NCBI RefSeq assembly: GCF_900110345.1
Contig: NZ_FODJ01000001.1
Location: forward strand, 372,001-436,000
Direction of reading: 5' to 3'
Source of the DNA: Amphibacillus marinus
GTDB lineage: Bacteria; Bacillota; Bacilli; Bacillales; Amphibacillaceae
DNA: 64,000 bases
The notes below the pieces were generated by a model, which made no database searches, was not told the origin of the DNA, and saw only the letters and a program-made list of their open reading frames with translations. Shown here in pieces: positions 17,398 to 29,439 of this stretch. The translations under genes and the position numbers were made by a program. The stretch's first letter is position 1, and each line of letters starts with the position of its first letter.

Positions 17398-20300
17398 TTA
17401 AAATAGGGACAGTTGATTTTTTTCTTCCATCCCTTGCAAGCAACCATGGTCATCGAGATACTCAAGAACTGTTTTTGAAATACGGCTTCGCTCTCGTAAA
17501 TCTTCTTTCGATAGGAACTCACCTTGCTCACGCGCCTTCACGATATTTAACGCAGCGTTTGTTCCTAAACCATCTATTGCATTAAACGGAGGAATTAGGC
17601 CATCACCCTCCACAAGAAAGTCGGTCGCACTTGATTTATAAAGGTCAACCTTTTTAAAGGTAAAGCCGCGCGCGTTCATTTCAAGTGCCAGTTCTAGGAC
17701 AACGACTAAACTCTTCTCCTTTGGTGCTGCATCATTACCCTTCTTATAAATATCCTCAATCCGAGAGCGAATGGCTGCTGAACCTTTTACCATTGTGTCT
17801 AGCTCAAAATCACTCGCTCGTACCGTAAAGTAGGCGGCATAGAATAGAATAGGGTGATGGACCTTAAAGTATGCAATCCGAATAGCCATTAACACATAGG
17901 CCGAAGCGTGGGCTTTAGGGAACATATACTTTATCTTTTTACAAGAGTCGATATACCAATCTGGGACATCCTGCTTCTTCATTTCAACAATCCACTCATC
18001 AATTAAGCCTTTCCCTTTACGGACAGACTCCATAATCTTAAAGGCTAATGAAGCTTCAAGTCCTTTATGCATAAGATAAACCATAATATCATCACGACAG
18101 CCAATAACATCAGGCAGTTTACAAATACCTTGATTAATTAGCTCTTGCGCATTGCCTAGCCAAACATCTGTCCCATGAGAAAGACCAGAGATAATAACAA
18201 GCTCGGCAAACGTCTTTGGACCAGTATCCTCAAGCATCTGTCGAACAAAACGGGTCCCGAACTCTGGAACACCAAGAGTGCCCGTTTCGCACATAATATC
18301 ATCAACCGTCACACCCAGGACATCAGGAGATGAGAATATTTTCATGACATCAGCATCATCGGTAGGAATGGTCTTCGGATCAATGCCACTCAAGTCCTGA
18401 AGCATCCGAATCATTGTCGGATCATCATGCCCAAGAATGTCAAGCTTTAATAAGTTGTCATGAATAGAATGGAAATCAAAATGGGTCGTTTTCCATTCAG
18501 AATTACGATCGTCTGCCGGAAATTGAATGGGTGAAAAATCATAAATGTCCATATAATCGGGAACAACAATAATCCCCCCCGGGTGCTGACCAGTTGTCCT
18601 TTTCACACCCGTACAGCCTTGCACTAAGCGATCAACCTCGGCATTTTTAATGTGAAGGTTGTGATCTGATGCATAGCCCTTCACATAACCATAGGCGGTC
18701 TTTTCCGCTACTGTTCCAATTGTTCCTGCTCGGTAAACCTTATCTTCACCAAATAAAACCTTGGTATAGTTGTGCGCAATCGGCTGATATTCTCCTGAGA
18801 AGTTCAAGTCGATATCTGGAACCTTATCTCCTTTAAAGCCAAGGAAGGTTTCAAACGGGATATCCTGCCCTTCCTTTCGATAGGCTGTCCCACATTCCGG
18901 ACAATCCTTATCAGGCAGATCGTAGCCACTACCATATTCACCATCAGTAAAGAAAACATGGTGACGACAGTTTGGACAGACATAATGTGGTGGTAAAGGA
19001 TTTACCTCGGTAATTTCAGTAAATGTTGCAATTAACGATGAGCCGACCGAGCCCCGAGATCCAACGAGATAACCATCATTTAAAGATTTCTTCACAAGCT
19101 TGTGCGAAATTAAGTAGATAACAGCAAAGCCATGACCAATTATGCTTTTTAGTTCCTTCTCCATCCTTGCAACTACAATTTCTGGAAGCTCTTCACCATA
19201 TAAGTTATGCGCAAAGGCATAGCTCATATCACGAATCTCTTGATCGGCCCCATCAATGTTAGGCGTATACAGATCCTCTTTCACTGGACTAATCTCTTCG
19301 ACTAAATCTACTATTTTATGAGGATTGGTGACCACAATTTCTTTTGCTTTTTCATCACTAAGGAAATCAAAACAGGCTAGCATTTCATCGGTCGTTCGAA
19401 ATGGTACGTTCGGTAGCTTCTGTCTGCTTAATGGATTTCCATTCTGCGATTTAATTAGAATTTGTCGGTAAATATGATCTCGTTCCTCAAGATAATGGAC
19501 ATTACCGGTAGCAACACATGGTTTTTCAAGCTGATCTGCTAAGTCGACTAATTGACGAAGAATATCATAAAGCTGTGCTTCATTCTCAATTAATTCACGA
19601 TCAATTAATGGTGCATAGTTCTCTGGTGGTTGCACTTCAATATAGTCATAAAATGCTGCAACACGCTCTGCTTCCTCAGCAGATTTCTGCATCATTGTTT
19701 CAAATACTTCACCTTTGTCACATGCCGTCCCAATTAGAATACCAGCGCGGTGCGCGATCAGCTTAGACCGTGGAATTCTAGGTACCCGATAGAAATAATC
19801 AATATGCGCCATTGAAACGAGCTTAAAGATATTCTTCAACCCTGTTTCATCTTTAGCTAATAACGTTGCATGGTACGGGCGAGCTCGCTGATAAGCATTT
19901 CCTTCACCCATATGTAGATTGAATTGATTATGATTGGTAATTTCTTTTTCTTGTGCTTCTTTGATGAGCTTTAGTAATAAATAAGCAGTGGCTTCAGTGT
20001 CGTATATGGCCCGGTGGTGCTGGGTTAACTCAATGCCATAATACTTACAAAGGATGTTCAATCGATGGCTCTTTAATTGCGGTAGGATAAATCTTCCCAG
20101 TTCTAACGTGTCAATAACAGGATTGGTAGCCTTTTCCACACCATGCTGTTTAAAGCCTTGATTAATAAAACCGATATCAAAGCTAGCATTGTGTGCAACA
20201 AGAATGTCATCACCCATCCACTCCCGAAATTCAGCTAACACATCTTTTACTTCCGGTGCATCCTTGACCATATCATCAGTAATGCCTGTTAAATCCTTAA

Positions 20301-21690
20301 TGGTTTGTGAGAGTGGCTTATGTGGATTGGCAAAACGTTCAAAGCGATCGACAATATCGCCATCTCTGACTTTTACCGCTGCAAGTTCAATAATGGTATC
20401 ATAAACAGCGGACAAGCCTGTTGTCTCAACGTCAAAAACCACATAGCTGGCATTATCTAACTGCAGATCTACCTCATTATAGGCAATCGGCACACCATCA
20501 TCGACTAAATTAATTTCCACACCATAAATCATCTTGATACCATGCTTTTTACTGGCTGCGTGCGCTTCTGGATACGCCTGTGCCCCAGCATGGTCAGTAA
20601 TGGCGATAGCCTTATGGCCCCATTTTGCTGCTTGTTCAACAAGCTTTGATACCGGTACAACAGAATCCATCTGACTCATGGTTGAATGGCTGTGAAGTTC
20701 AATCCGTTTCTCGCCCTCAGGCGCAAGGTCTTGCTTCGTTTCAACCTTAATTTCGTTAAGGTCATTCATCATCATCGTTAATTCATTTGAGAAAGTATCG
20801 GTTTGTATACTGCCTCGCGCTTTAATCCACATGCCTTTCTTGACTTGCTTAAACTTTTCTTGATCTTGATCGCCTTTTGAAAACATTTTCACTGAAAATG
20901 AATCGGTATAGTCAGTTATTTTTACAATAAGCAAGTGCCGTCCCGATCGTAACTCTCTCACCTCAGCAGCAAAAACATAGCCCTGTAAAATAACCCTTCG
21001 TTCTTCTTCTAAAATGGTGTTCATCTGAATCGGTTCCTCTTTGATCGGATACCCAATCGTTAACGGATGATTAGCATCAGATTGCTTAGCTTTAGTCGTT
21101 TGCTTGGCCTTATCCGCAATTGCTTTTTGCACAAGTTGCTGGTCTTCTAATGCTTTTTGCTCTCTAAATCTCTCCAGGTCGGCAGCAATTGACTCAGCTG
21201 CTGCATCAATTGTCCAAACAGGTAAGCCATGCTTGTGACAGTATACTTTATAAGGATTAACTAACCTCGTCTTAAACACTTCTGCCTCAGTATCATTCCT
21301 GGCTTTTAATACGAGTTTATTGCCAGAAACTGATGGCTGATGTTGCTTTAACTGATCAGCATAGGCTGGCGATAAATCTTCTTCCTGTTCAACAAAATCG
21401 CGCCAATAGCCCAGCACCTGATCAGGTTCAATTTGTAGATTGCCATTAGTAATTTGATAATCAACCTTAGCAATCTGTGAAAAGGCTTCTTGCAGTTGTA
21501 AACGAAATAACCGAAATACTTCAATCGGCAGAATATTGTCAAAGTGAAATTGAAATAACCATCGTTGTGTTTTCTTATAAACAATTAACTTCGAAAGCTT
21601 TGCCTCAGTAAAATAGGTTAGTTGATCATCCTCAACTACACCTAGTTGATCTAGTAATAGTTTCATTTTATCCTGACTAGATAAACTCAT
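17398..21690 (-). CDS. polC: DNA polymerase III alpha subunit, PolC type
   Basis: The 1430-residue replicative polymerase of low-GC Gram-positives, with built-in 3'-5' proofreading. Domains in order are an N-terminal domain, an OB fold (about 230-315), the PHP domain split around the exonuclease ([12 protein letters not shown] at 331 on), and the exonuclease starting with FDVETTG at 419. The zinc-binding CPNC...CPEC module and the polymerase core with [13 protein letters not shown] carrying catalytic aspartates follow, then helix-hairpin-helix and the C-terminal end with a QLSLF beta-clamp motif. The length is typical. It follows proS across a terminator, as in B. subtilis. Confidence 0.98.
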   Translation of the reverse strand: MSLSSQDKMKLLLDQLGVVEDDQLTYFTEAKLSKLIVYKKTQRWLFQFHFDNILPIEVFRLFRLQLQEAFSQIAKVDYQITNGNLQIEPDQVLGYWRDFVEQEEDLSPAYADQLKQHQPSVSGNKLVLKARNDTEAEVFKTRLVNPYKVYCHKHGLPVWTIDAAAESIAADLERFREQKALEDQQLVQKAIADKAKQTTKAKQSDANHPLTIGYPIKEEPIQMNTILEEERRVILQGYVFAAEVRELRSGRHLLIVKITDYTDSFSVKMFSKGDQDQEKFKQVKKGMWIKARGSIQTDTFSNELTMMMNDLNEIKVETKQDLAPEGEKRIELHSHSTMSQMDSVVPVSKLVEQAAKWGHKAIAITDHAGAQAYPEAHAASKKHGIKMIYGVEINLVDDGVPIAYNEVDLQLDNASYVVFDVETTGLSAVYDTIIELAAVKVRDGDIVDRFERFANPHKPLSQTIKDLTGITDDMVKDAPEVKDVLAEFREWMGDDILVAHNASFDIGFINQGFKQHGVEKATNPVIDTLELGRFILPQLKSHRLNILCKYYGIELTQHHRAIYDTEATAYLLLKLIKEAQEKEITNHNQFNLHMGEGNAYQRARPYHATLLAKDETGLKNIFKLVSMAHIDYFYRVPRIPRSKLIAHRAGILIGTACDKGEVFETMMQKSAEEAERVAAFYDYIEVQPPENYAPLIDRELIENEAQLYDILRQLVDLADQLEKPCVATGNVHYLEERDHIYRQILIKSQNGNPLSRQKLPNVPFRTTDEMLACFDFLSDEKAKEIVVTNPHKIVDLVEEISPVKEDLYTPNIDGADQEIRDMSYAFAHNLYGEELPEIVVARMEKELKSIIGHGFAVIYLISHKLVKKSLNDGYLVGSRGSVGSSLIATFTEITEVNPLPPHYVCPNCRHHVFFTDGEYGSGYDLPDKDCPECGTAYRKEGQDIPFETFLGFKGDKVPDIDLNFSGEYQPIAHNYTKVLFGEDKVYRAGTIGTVAEKTAYGYVKGYASDHNLHIKNAEVDRLVQGCTGVKRTTGQHPGGIIVVPDYMDIYDFSPIQFPADDRNSEWKTTHFDFHSIHDNLLKLDILGHDDPTMIRMLQDLSGIDPKTIPTDDADVMKIFSSPDVLGVTVDDIMCETGTLGVPEFGTRFVRQMLEDTGPKTFAELVIISGLSHGTDVWLGNAQELINQGICKLPDVIGCRDDIMVYLMHKGLEASLAFKIMESVRKGKGLIDEWIVEMKKQDVPDWYIDSCKKIKYMFPKAHASAYVLMAIRIAYFKVHHPILFYAAYFTVRASDFELDTMVKGSAAIRSRIEDIYKKGNDAAPKEKSLVVVLELALEMNARGFTFKKVDLYKSSATDFLVEGDGLIPPFNAIDGLGTNAALNIVKAREQGEFLSKEDLRERSRISKTVLEYLDDHGCLQGMEEKNQLSLF

Positions 21691-21740
21691 TCTTATCCCT
21701 CCATTTCTTACTCGTTTAGCATTGAAAAAGATTTAAATAA

Positions 21741-21776
21741 GGAAAACCCTTGTCTCGGACAAAACGGACAAGGGCT
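21741..21776 (-). terminator. Terminator after proS
   Basis: An 8-bp stem (arms 21747-21754 and 21767-21774, 12-nt loop) is followed on the minus strand by TTTTCCTTATTT. It lies 10 nt beyond the proS stop and about 55 nt before the polC start. Confidence 0.75.
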
Positions 21777-21783
21777 TCTTTAT

Positions 21784-23490
21784 CTAGTTCGGGTTCAGGC
21801 TGCGCTCGAGGTATGGAATAATTTCTTTAAAATGACGTTCAGATTGTTCACCTGTCATCCGAACTTTACATTCGACAATACCATCGTCTGCTTGCTTACC
21901 AACAGTTACTCGATAAGGAATACCAATTAAATCACTATCAGCAAATTTAATGCCTGCCCGTTCTTTACGATCATCATAAAGGACATCATAGCCGGCACTA
22001 GTGAGCTGATGGTAAATTTGCTCACCTAATTGAACTTGCTCTTCTTTCTTGCTATTTAGCACAAGTAAGTGGATTTGGTAAGGTGCTACTTGAACCGGCC
22101 AGACAATGCCCTTATCATCATGGTGCTGTTCAACAATAGCAGCAAGTGTTCGAGAAACACCGACACCATAACAACCCATTAGCATTGTCTCTGACTTGCC
22201 TTGATCATTTAAGTAGGTCGCGCCTAATTGCTCCGCATAAAAGCTACCTAATTTAAATACTTGGCCTATTTCAATACCTTCAGCGAATTCAATGGTGCCC
22301 TTACCATCTGGGGAAGGATCACCCGCTTTGATAAAGCGAAGGTCAGCGTACTCAACATTAACGAGATCCCGCTTAGGATTAACATTGACATAATGCTTAT
22401 CATCCTGATTAGCACCGCAGGTAACATTAGCCATTGCCCGAACAGCCAAGTCACACACAACCTTAACCTCTGCTGGTACATCAATCGGACCTAATGAACC
22501 AAAGCCTGCTTGAAGTAATTCTCCACTTACTTTTTCATCCGCCAATTCAACCTTACTTGCTGCGAAATGATTTTTCAGTTTGATTTCGTTCACTTCATGA
22601 TCACCTCTTGTGACAACTAGAACAAAAGCATCATCAATTTGATAGAGTAATGACTTCATTCCAGCATCAAGGGCATGACCAAGATAGTCAGCAACCTGCT
22701 GCATCGTTTTCTGATTTGGAGTATCAACCAGCTCAAGCGGCTTAGCCTCTTGCTCTGAGAAGGAATAGCAATCTAGAACCTCGGCCATTTCAATATTAGC
22801 CGCATAGTCAGATTGATCTGAAAAAGCGATTGTGTCTTCTCCAACCTGTGATAGCGCCATAAACTCATGGGTATCCTTACCACCCATCGCTCCAGAGTCA
22901 GCAATAACAGCTCTAAAGTTTAATCCTAGCCGAGTAAATATTTGCGTATACGCTTGATACATTGTCTGATAACTTTCTTCCAAGCTTTGCTCTGAATCAT
23001 GAAAAGAGTATGCATCCTTCATAATAAATTCTCGTCCTCTAAGTAAGCCAAAGCGAGGACGACGCTCATCACGAAACTTTGTTTGAATTTGGTACAAGGT
23101 TAGTGGTAGCTTCTTGTAGCTCTTGACTTCATCACGAATCATACTTGTAGCCACTTCCTCATGAGTTGGCCCCAGGACAAACTCACGCTCATGCCGATCA
23201 TTTAACCGCATCAATTCAGGACCCATCTTGTCCCATCGCCCTGATTCTCGCCACAGGTCAGCAGATTGTAAGGCAGGCATTAATACTTCGTTAGCCCCAA
23301 CCTTGTCCATTTCCTCACGCACAACCTGTTCAATTTTATCTAAAACCTTTTTTCCTAGTGGCAAAAAGCTGTATACCCCAGAAAAGTTCTGTCTAATGTA
23401 CCCAGCCCGTAAGAGCCATTGATGGCTCGCTATATCAGCATCAGCTGGTGTTTCTTTTAATGTTGGAATTAAAGTTCTGCTTTGTCTCAT
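21784..23490 (-). CDS. proS: Prolyl-tRNA synthetase
   Basis: A 568-residue class II synthetase charging tRNA-Pro. It is of the bacterial (long) type with an INS editing domain between class II motifs 2 and 3, at about residues 225-400. Motif 1 contains the [11 protein letters not shown] region, motif 2 is [25 protein letters not shown] and motif 3 is [12 protein letters not shown]. The anticodon-binding domain is at the C-terminus from about 470. No T-box leader fits in the 28-nt gap to rseP, so it is transcribed with the upstream genes. Confidence 0.98.
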   Translation of the reverse strand: MRQSRTLIPTLKETPADADIASHQWLLRAGYIRQNFSGVYSFLPLGKKVLDKIEQVVREEMDKVGANEVLMPALQSADLWRESGRWDKMGPELMRLNDRHEREFVLGPTHEEVATSMIRDEVKSYKKLPLTLYQIQTKFRDERRPRFGLLRGREFIMKDAYSFHDSEQSLEESYQTMYQAYTQIFTRLGLNFRAVIADSGAMGGKDTHEFMALSQVGEDTIAFSDQSDYAANIEMAEVLDCYSFSEQEAKPLELVDTPNQKTMQQVADYLGHALDAGMKSLLYQIDDAFVLVVTRGDHEVNEIKLKNHFAASKVELADEKVSGELLQAGFGSLGPIDVPAEVKVVCDLAVRAMANVTCGANQDDKHYVNVNPKRDLVNVEYADLRFIKAGDPSPDGKGTIEFAEGIEIGQVFKLGSFYAEQLGATYLNDQGKSETMLMGCYGVGVSRTLAAIVEQHHDDKGIVWPVQVAPYQIHLLVLNSKKEEQVQLGEQIYHQLTSAGYDVLYDDRKERAGIKFADSDLIGIPYRVTVGKQADDGIVECKVRMTGEQSERHFKEIIPYLERSLNPN

Positions 23491-23518
23491 TTTTCATCCA
23501 CCTTCTCTAGTTAACCCT

Positions 23519-24775
23519 TTACAAGAATAAACGTTGTATATCATTCCATGTCACAATAACCATAAGTAACATAAGTAACGCAAAGCCAACAAAATGTACG
23601 AGTCCCTCTTTCTCTGGGGAAATTGGCTTTCCTCTAATTGCTTCAATGCCAACAAACAGTAGTCTTCCGCCATCGAGTGCTGGTAACGGCAGTAAATTAA
23701 TAATACCTAGATTCACACTTAATGCCGCAGTCCACTGGACGAAATTCCAAAAACCTGTTTGCACAACTTGATCGGTGAAATCATAAATACCAACTGGTCC
23801 AGATAACATATCAACTGAGAATTGACCAGTTACAAGCATACCTAAGTTAACCAGAATTAATTTAGACCATTCATAGGTTTGAGTTAGGCTATACGGTATC
23901 GCTCTAGTCACTGATCTCTCCATGTACTGCCTAACACCGATTCGACCAACTTCACTATCATCCAATTGCTCAGAAGTTGGAACAATCGTTAACTTATCTG
24001 CTTCACCATCTCTAAGATAATTAATTGTTAATTCTTGATTAGGTCGCTCACTTACATATCGTTGAAAGTCTAACCAACTATTTATTTCTACTTGATCAAT
24101 TTGAGTAATTTGATCTCCAGGTTGTAATCCAGCTTGTTCAGCTGGACTGTTAGGAGCGATCTCTCCTAGCCGCGCATCCTCCACTGGAATCCCACTAAAT
24201 GCCGCTAACGCAAAAAACAGAAGCGCCGTTAAAATAAAATTCATTAATGGTCCGGCAAATAATTGCGCTGACCGCTGAAGCTTGGTTTTAGCAGCAAACT
24301 GACGATCAAAGGGTGCAATGCGTGTCTCAGACTCATTCATGACATAATCAGCGTCCACTGCAATCTGATAGACCTTCACTTCTTCTTCACCAATTAGCAT
24401 GCCTTTAATTTGTAACTGGTGCGTTAAGTCAGCCTGCTCGACCTCAATGACTTCAGCCGTTGGGTGCTTATCCTTATTGTTGACAATAATTTTATTTACT
24501 TGTCCTTGCTTATTGTACTTAAGACCAATATGCTGACCAGGCTTAAGCTCAACAATTTCAGGGTCTTCACCAGCAACCCGAACGTAACCACCCATTGGCA
24601 AAATCCGAATTGTATATAACGTCTCTGCCCGTTTAATTGAGAATATTTTCGGTCCAAAGCCGATTGCAAATTCCCTTACGAGCATGCCTGTTTTTTTAGC
24701 TACGATAAAATGCCCAAATTCATGCACAAATACTAATAAACCAAACATTAGTATGAAAGCAACAATTGTATTCAA
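23519..24775 (-). CDS. rseP: Site-2 intramembrane metalloprotease RseP/RasP
   Basis: A 418-residue membrane protease that cuts transmembrane anti-sigma factors and signal-peptide remnants. The zinc site is HEFGH at residues 18-22, with the second motif in LPLPALDGGRL near 355-365. A PDZ domain (about 190-270; LGEIAPNSPAEQAGLQPGDQI) sits between the second and third helices. The last helix is at the C-terminus. It is called RasP in B. subtilis, where it degrades RsiW and FtsL. It lies in the usual uppS-cdsA-dxr-rseP-proS order. Confidence 0.97.
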   Translation of the reverse strand: MNTIVAFILMFGLLVFVHEFGHFIVAKKTGMLVREFAIGFGPKIFSIKRAETLYTIRILPMGGYVRVAGEDPEIVELKPGQHIGLKYNKQGQVNKIIVNNKDKHPTAEVIEVEQADLTHQLQIKGMLIGEEEVKVYQIAVDADYVMNESETRIAPFDRQFAAKTKLQRSAQLFAGPLMNFILTALLFFALAAFSGIPVEDARLGEIAPNSPAEQAGLQPGDQITQIDQVEINSWLDFQRYVSERPNQELTINYLRDGEADKLTIVPTSEQLDDSEVGRIGVRQYMERSVTRAIPYSLTQTYEWSKLILVNLGMLVTGQFSVDMLSGPVGIYDFTDQVVQTGFWNFVQWTAALSVNLGIINLLPLPALDGGRLLFVGIEAIRGKPISPEKEGLVHFVGFALLMLLMVIVTWNDIQRLFL

Positions 24776-24794
24776 GTGCCTCTCTCCTTTTAAG

Positions 24795-25943
24795 CTAACG
24801 TTTTATCTGATCGCGAACGATAAGTCTTGTTTCTTCATCAATGGCTAAAATCGTTTCTAAATCGGGATTGGTAATTTTAACATGCCGAGCTAGTGCATAC
24901 TCTATCACGTCCTCAATTCCTAAAAATGACAATTCATTATTCAGAAACATCGCTACAGCTTGTTCATTAGCTGCATTCAGCACTGTTGGTAATGAGCCAC
25001 CACTTTTCCCTGCTTCAATTGCCATCGCTAAACAAGGGAAACGCTCAAGGTCCATTTTTTCAAAATTCAACTGGCTTAAAGATACTAAATCAAGCGAATC
25101 CGCATCATTGAGCGGTATTCTAGTAGGGTATGATAGCGCATACTGGATCGGAATTCTCATATCAGCATTACCTAGTTGAGCAATCACACTTCGATCTTGA
25201 AATTCAACCATTGAATGAATGACACTTTCCTTATGTAAAATAACATCAATTTTATCATAGTCGAGTCCAAATAACCAATGTGCCTCAATCACTTCAAGCC
25301 CTTTATTCATCATTGAAGCTGAATCAATCGTTATTTTGGCACCCATTGACCAGTTTGGGTGCTGTAACGCATCCTCAATTGAAACATCAGCAAGCTGAGC
25401 TCTCGTCCTTGCTCGAAAACTTCCACCAGAAGCAGTGATAATAAGCTTTTTAACCGTTTGTTCATTTTCGCCCTGCAAACATTGAAAAATTGCGGAATGC
25501 TCACTGTCAACAGGTAATAAGTTGACTTGATGCTTGGCAACCGCATCCATTACTAAATGGCCAGCAGTAACAAGAGTTTCTTTATTGGCAATCGCTAGTG
25601 TTTTATTTGCCTTAATTGCTTGCAGAGTAGGCTCTAGCCCAATCCTTCCGATAATAGCATTTACAACTAAATCAACAGCTTCATCGGTACAAACCTCAAT
25701 TAAACCTGGTAATCCTACCAATATCTTCGTACCTGATACCCAAGCAGTTAATTTTTGTTTGGTTTCCTTATCCTGTACCACGACCTTTTCTGGCTGAAAC
25801 TCGTATATAAATTGACGAGCAAGTTCGACATTTCGGCCAAAGGCTAACGCATGAATGACAAATTGGTCAGGATGTGCTCGAATAACGGCTAAGGTTTGCT
25901 GTCCGATCGAGCCGGTTGCCCCTAGTAATGTGATTGTTTTCAA
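24795..25943 (-). CDS. dxr: 1-deoxy-D-xylulose 5-phosphate reductoisomerase
   Basis: A 382-residue NADPH-dependent enzyme making MEP, the committed step of the non-mevalonate isoprenoid route that feeds undecaprenyl diphosphate synthesis. The NADPH loop is [13 protein letters not shown] at residues 4-16. The metal and substrate site region has [21 protein letters not shown] and [23 protein letters not shown]. Start is TTG at 25943. It sits just downstream of cdsA with an 18-nt gap. Confidence 0.97.
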   Translation of the reverse strand: MKTITLLGATGSIGQQTLAVIRAHPDQFVIHALAFGRNVELARQFIYEFQPEKVVVQDKETKQKLTAWVSGTKILVGLPGLIEVCTDEAVDLVVNAIIGRIGLEPTLQAIKANKTLAIANKETLVTAGHLVMDAVAKHQVNLLPVDSEHSAIFQCLQGENEQTVKKLIITASGGSFRARTRAQLADVSIEDALQHPNWSMGAKITIDSASMMNKGLEVIEAHWLFGLDYDKIDVILHKESVIHSMVEFQDRSVIAQLGNADMRIPIQYALSYPTRIPLNDADSLDLVSLSQLNFEKMDLERFPCLAMAIEAGKSGGSLPTVLNAANEQAVAMFLNNELSFLGIEDVIEYALARHVKITNPDLETILAIDEETRLIVRDQIKR

Positions 25944-25960
25944 GATTCCACTCCTTTAAT

Positions 25961-26752
25961 TTATGAAACAAATTGAATAAAATGCAAAATCGGAAAAACA
26001 AACAACCAGCTGTCAAAGCGATCGAGAATTCCACCATGACCTGGTAAAATATGCCCTGAATCCTTGACAGTATAGTATCTTTTAAACGCCGACTCTACTA
26101 AGTCACCAATTTGACCAACAATACTTGCTAAAATTGAGACCAGAATAACGATGCTTGTCGATTGATGTACAGTAAAGATAAAGTGAAAGGTAAGCCCGGC
26201 AACAAGTGCCAGCACAATCCCACCAATTGCACCTTCAATGGTCTTATTAGGGCTAATTTCAGGCCAAAGCTTGCGCTTTCCAAAGTATCGCCCTGAAAAG
26301 TAAGCACCCGTATCAGTAGCTAAAATGACCACGATGGCATAAAAAATATACTCTAATCCAGAAGCCTGTACCTCAATGAAATAATGAAAACCAAGGCCAA
26401 CGTATATAGCTGATAGCACCATAAATCCTGCATCTTCAAAAGTAAATTTATTCTTAACAAGCACTGTATAGCCTAGTAATAGTAGCACAACCAATAATAT
26501 TATTTCTCTTTGATATGCGTAAACCCAGCTTAAATTAAGCTTATTCGTTTCAGGTAGAACTAATGACCAAAGTAAAACCATTGTAAATGCTATTGGAATT
26601 GGATACTTAGTCATTTGCCGCATGCGTAATAGTTCATAAAGTCCAACTGAGCTAATTAAAAACATGACGAGATAAAATGGCCATCCCCCTAATATAACAA
26701 AAGGGAAAAAGAGCAAAATTGCAATTATTGCTGTAATAGTTCTTGTCTTCAT
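25961..26752 (-). CDS. cdsA: Phosphatidate cytidylyltransferase
   Basis: A 263-residue, multi-helix membrane enzyme that makes CDP-diacylglycerol from CTP and phosphatidate. The family signature lies near the C-terminus: the chain passes SAFKRYYTVKDSGHILPGHGGILDRFDSW in two halves, with the metal-binding aspartates. The DTGAYFSGRYFGKRKLWPEISPNKT region is also characteristic. At least seven hydrophobic segments are visible. ATG follows AAAGGGGGC. Confidence 0.96.
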   Translation of the reverse strand: MKTRTITAIIAILLFFPFVILGGWPFYLVMFLISSVGLYELLRMRQMTKYPIPIAFTMVLLWSLVLPETNKLNLSWVYAYQREIILLVVLLLLGYTVLVKNKFTFEDAGFMVLSAIYVGLGFHYFIEVQASGLEYIFYAIVVILATDTGAYFSGRYFGKRKLWPEISPNKTIEGAIGGIVLALVAGLTFHFIFTVHQSTSIVILVSILASIVGQIGDLVESAFKRYYTVKDSGHILPGHGGILDRFDSWLFVFPILHFIQFVS

Positions 26753-26774
26753 TTGGAAGCCCCCTTTTTATGGC

Positions 26775-27539
26775 TTATAATCCACCATAACGTCTTTTTC
26801 GTTGTTGATACGCATCTAAGGCTTTAACGAATTCCGCCTCAGTAAATGCAGGCCAATGGACATCGGTAAACCAGAATTCGGTATAGGCAAGCTGCCATAG
26901 AAGGAAGTTGCTTACACGCATTTCACCACTTGTCCGAATTAGTAAATCGGGATCTGGCAAGTCAGTTGTAAATAAATGCTTATTAATTGTTGCTTCATCA
27001 ATATCATCAATATTAATGTTATTAGCTGAAACATCACCTGCGACTGCTTTAATGGCCGCAATAATTTCAGCACGACTCCCATAATTCAAGGCTAAATTTA
27101 AAATTAAACCATTATTATGCTTTGTTTGCTCGATGGCTTGCTCCACTGCCGCTTGTGTATGTGCGGGGAGTTGAGCTCTATGACCAATCATTTTCACCTG
27201 AACATTCTCTTCAATTAGTTCAGGTAAATATATGTTAAGAAATTCTTTTGGTAGCTTCATTAAGTAGTCGACCTCTTGCTTTGGTCTTCGCCAATTTTCA
27301 GTCGAGAATGCATACATCGTCAATACCTTAATTCCTTGAGCATTCGCTACTTTTACAATCCTCTTTACGTTATCCATGCCTTCTTTGTGACCAGCAAATC
27401 GAGGAAGACCTCTACTATTTGCCCATCTACCATTACCATCCATAATAATGGCTACATGGTTTGGTACTAGTTTTAAGGTCGCATTTCTTGCGAAGCTTTC
27501 AACCTTTCTTTTTTTAAAAGGCCATTTAAAAAATGCCAT
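26775..27539 (-). CDS. uppS: Undecaprenyl diphosphate synthase
   Basis: A cis-prenyltransferase of 254 residues that makes the C55 lipid carrier for cell-wall synthesis. The catalytic aspartate and phosphate loop are in IIMDGNGRWANSRGLPRFAGHKEG, and the C-terminal binding motif is PDLLIRTSGEMRVSNFLLWQ. I chose ATG at 27539, eight bases after GGGGGA; the ATG at 27554 overlaps that Shine-Dalgarno. It heads the uppS-cdsA-dxr-rseP-proS group. Confidence 0.97.
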   Translation of the reverse strand: MAFFKWPFKKRKVESFARNATLKLVPNHVAIIMDGNGRWANSRGLPRFAGHKEGMDNVKRIVKVANAQGIKVLTMYAFSTENWRRPKQEVDYLMKLPKEFLNIYLPELIEENVQVKMIGHRAQLPAHTQAAVEQAIEQTKHNNGLILNLALNYGSRAEIIAAIKAVAGDVSANNINIDDIDEATINKHLFTTDLPDPDLLIRTSGEMRVSNFLLWQLAYTEFWFTDVHWPAFTEAEFVKALDAYQQRKRRYGGL

Positions 27540-27875
27540 TACAATTTCCCCCATTTAAAACGCCATCTCGTTCTAACAATTCTTTTTACAGTTTACCATG
27601 TTCTTGACTGAGATTCACTAACAATCCTATTAGAGCTTTAAAATTCTCCTAAAACTGGACAAACAAAGCCTTACCTTTACTCGCTTATCATGCTCATTAT
27701 CTTAATAGCTTTATTCGATTTATGTACATTATTTTAAGCTAAATATCAATTTCATAGAAATAAGGTCACTGTCTAACGGTAGGAAAAAAAGGTAACCGAA
27801 CTAATCTTGACCTTCGCTTTGTGAGTATTCGTATTAAAAACCAGTATGTGCCATTATGAAATTGACGCTAACGTG
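27540..27875. other. Intergenic region between frr and uppS
   Basis: About 460 bases separate the two genes. The frr terminator occupies the distal part. The rest is AT-rich with no supported frame. On the minus strand near uppS an extended -10 of the form TGGTAAACT occurs about 60 nt before the start, with only a weak -35 (GTGAAT or TGAATC), so a promoter is likely here but cannot be placed exactly. Confidence 0.4.
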
Positions 27876-27918
27876 TAAAAAAAGTGTAACAAAAGTGATC
27901 GCTCTTTTGTTACACTTA
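27876..27918 (-). terminator. Rho-independent terminator after frr
   Basis: A perfect 14-bp stem (arms 27882-27895 and 27904-27917, 8-nt loop) followed on the minus strand by TTTTT ends the pyrH-frr transcript. It lies 85 nt beyond the frr stop. Confidence 0.9.
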
Positions 27919-28002
27919 TCTGATCAGCTAAGCAAAGAATAGCCGTTGTATTTAACTAAATTCATTGTTCACTGATCAAGCAGGTTAGCCTTGCCTAACT
28001 GT

Positions 28003-28560
28003 TTACACCTCTAGGATTTCAGCTTCTTTCTCAGTCACCATCTGATCAATTTTCGTAATAAATTGATCGGTTTCTGTTTGGACATCTTCCTGATAATCAC
28101 GAAGATCATCTTCGGTAAGATCACCATTTTTCTCAGCTTTCTTTAACTGATCGTTAGCATCGCGTCTTACATTACGAACCTGAACCTTTGATTCTTCGGC
28201 AAATTTCCCAACGACTTTAACTAATTCCTTACGACGTTCTTCGGTAAGAGCTGGAATTGCAATTCTAACCACATTGCCATCACTTGATGGCGCTAAACCA
28301 AGGTCAGCCTTCTGAATAGCCTTTTCAATCTCACCAATTGAAGATTTATCAAAAGGGGTAATAACAAGCAAGCGTGCTTCTGGCACTGAAATAGTGGAGA
28401 GTTGATTTAAAGGTGTTGGTGCACCATAGTAATCAACAAAGACACTATTTAGAATTGCTGGATTTGCTCTACCAGCTCTTACTGTAGCTAAATTCTTGGA
28501 AAAGGATTGAATGGCCTGTTCCATTCGTTGTTTCGATTCGTTAATGATTGCTTCTGACAT
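28003..28560 (-). CDS. frr: Ribosome recycling factor
   Basis: A 185-residue factor that with EF-G splits post-termination ribosomes. The N-terminal helix has the conserved [14 protein letters not shown] segment and domain II the [24 protein letters not shown] strand. The long C-terminal helices carry EERRKELVK and [14 protein letters not shown]. Normal length; it begins 3 nt after the pyrH stop. Confidence 0.98.
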   Translation of the reverse strand: MSEAIINESKQRMEQAIQSFSKNLATVRAGRANPAILNSVFVDYYGAPTPLNQLSTISVPEARLLVITPFDKSSIGEIEKAIQKADLGLAPSSDGNVVRIAIPALTEERRKELVKVVGKFAEESKVQVRNVRRDANDQLKKAEKNGDLTEDDLRDYQEDVQTETDQFITKIDQMVTEKEAEILEV

Positions 28561-28563
28561 CGT

Positions 28564-29286
28564 TTATTTCCCCCTAACAAGAGTACCGATCTCTTCTCCA
28601 GAGACGGCCCGTTTAATATTTCCCTCTTCTGAAACAGAAAAAACAAGTAGAGGTATATCATTATCCATACATAAAGAAGATGCTGTTGAATCCATGACAC
28701 CTAATTCCTCATTAAGCATTTGCATATACGTCAGTGAATCATATTTCTGAGCAGTTTTATCTAACTTAGGATCAGCATTATAGACACCGTCAACATTGTT
28801 CTTGGCCATTAAAATAACCTCTGCGTCGACTTCAGCAGCTCGTAAGGCAGCTGTTGTATCAGTTGAGAAATAAGGATTTCCAGTACCAGCAGCAAAAATG
28901 ACAACACGTTTCTTTTCGAGATGACGAATTGCTTTTCTACGAATATATGGTTCTGCAACTTGACGCATCTCTATTGATGTTTGGACACGCGTCTCGACAC
29001 CATAATTCTCTAAACTATCTTGAAGCGCTAAAGAGTTCATGACGGTAGCAAGCATACCCATATAATCTGCATTTGCACGATCCATCCCCATTTCACTTCC
29101 AACCTTACCACGCCAGATGTTTCCGCCGCCAACTACGATGGCTATTTCTACACCCATTTCAGCGATTTCTCTTACTTGCTTTGCAATAGATTGAATGATC
29201 TTTGGTTCAAGCCCATAGCCTAGCTCACCACTTAATGCTTCACCACTTAGTTTTAATACAATTCTCTTATAGCGTGCAGTCGTCAT
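28564..29286 (-). CDS. pyrH: Uridylate kinase
   Basis: A 240-residue UMP kinase of the amino-acid kinase fold, essential for pyrimidine nucleotide supply. Motifs seen are [12 protein letters not shown], the [11 protein letters not shown] glycine loop, [19 protein letters not shown] and the C-terminal [13 protein letters not shown] at 29286 (MTTARYK) follows GGAGG at five bases; an ATG four codons earlier would place the Shine-Dalgarno inside the gene. It is co-transcribed with frr. Confidence 0.97.
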   Translation of the reverse strand: MTTARYKRIVLKLSGEALSGELGYGLEPKIIQSIAKQVREIAEMGVEIAIVVGGGNIWRGKVGSEMGMDRANADYMGMLATVMNSLALQDSLENYGVETRVQTSIEMRQVAEPYIRRKAIRHLEKKRVVIFAAGTGNPYFSTDTTAALRAAEVDAEVILMAKNNVDGVYNADPKLDKTAQKYDSLTYMQMLNEELGVMDSTASSLCMDNDIPLLVFSVSEEGNIKRAVSGEEIGTLVRGK

Positions 29287-29316
29287 AATAACCTCCATTA
29301 TGTAGAATTTAGTTAT

Positions 29317-29372
29317 ATTTTACACCAAGTTTTTAATAGACACAATTATACATCCTATTTTAAAAAAACCAA
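29317..29372 (-). promoter_or_regulatory. Two overlapping sigma-A type promoters for pyrH-frr
   Basis: The upstream candidate is TTGGTT (29372-29367), 16 bases, then TATAAT (29350-29345). The downstream one is TTGTGT (29345-29340), 17 bases, then TAAAAT (29322-29317). The -10 of the first overlaps the -35 of the second by one base, so both cannot be occupied at once. Confidence 0.6.
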
Positions 29373-29384
29373 TCTTGCATGTCC

Positions 29385-29412
29385 AAAGAAAAGGGAACAC
29401 TATGTGCTCCCA
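29385..29412 (-). terminator. Rho-independent terminator after tsf
   Basis: An 8-bp stem (arms 29393-29400 and 29404-29411) with one G-U pair and a 3-nt loop is followed on the minus strand by TTTTCTTT. It lies 28 nt past the tsf stop. Confidence 0.8.
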
Positions 29413-29439
29413 TTTATAACCGATTTTAAATAAGATTGT

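Noticed and set aside
23491-23518. T-box leader for proS
   Set aside because: The gap to rseP is only 28 nt, too short for any T-box.
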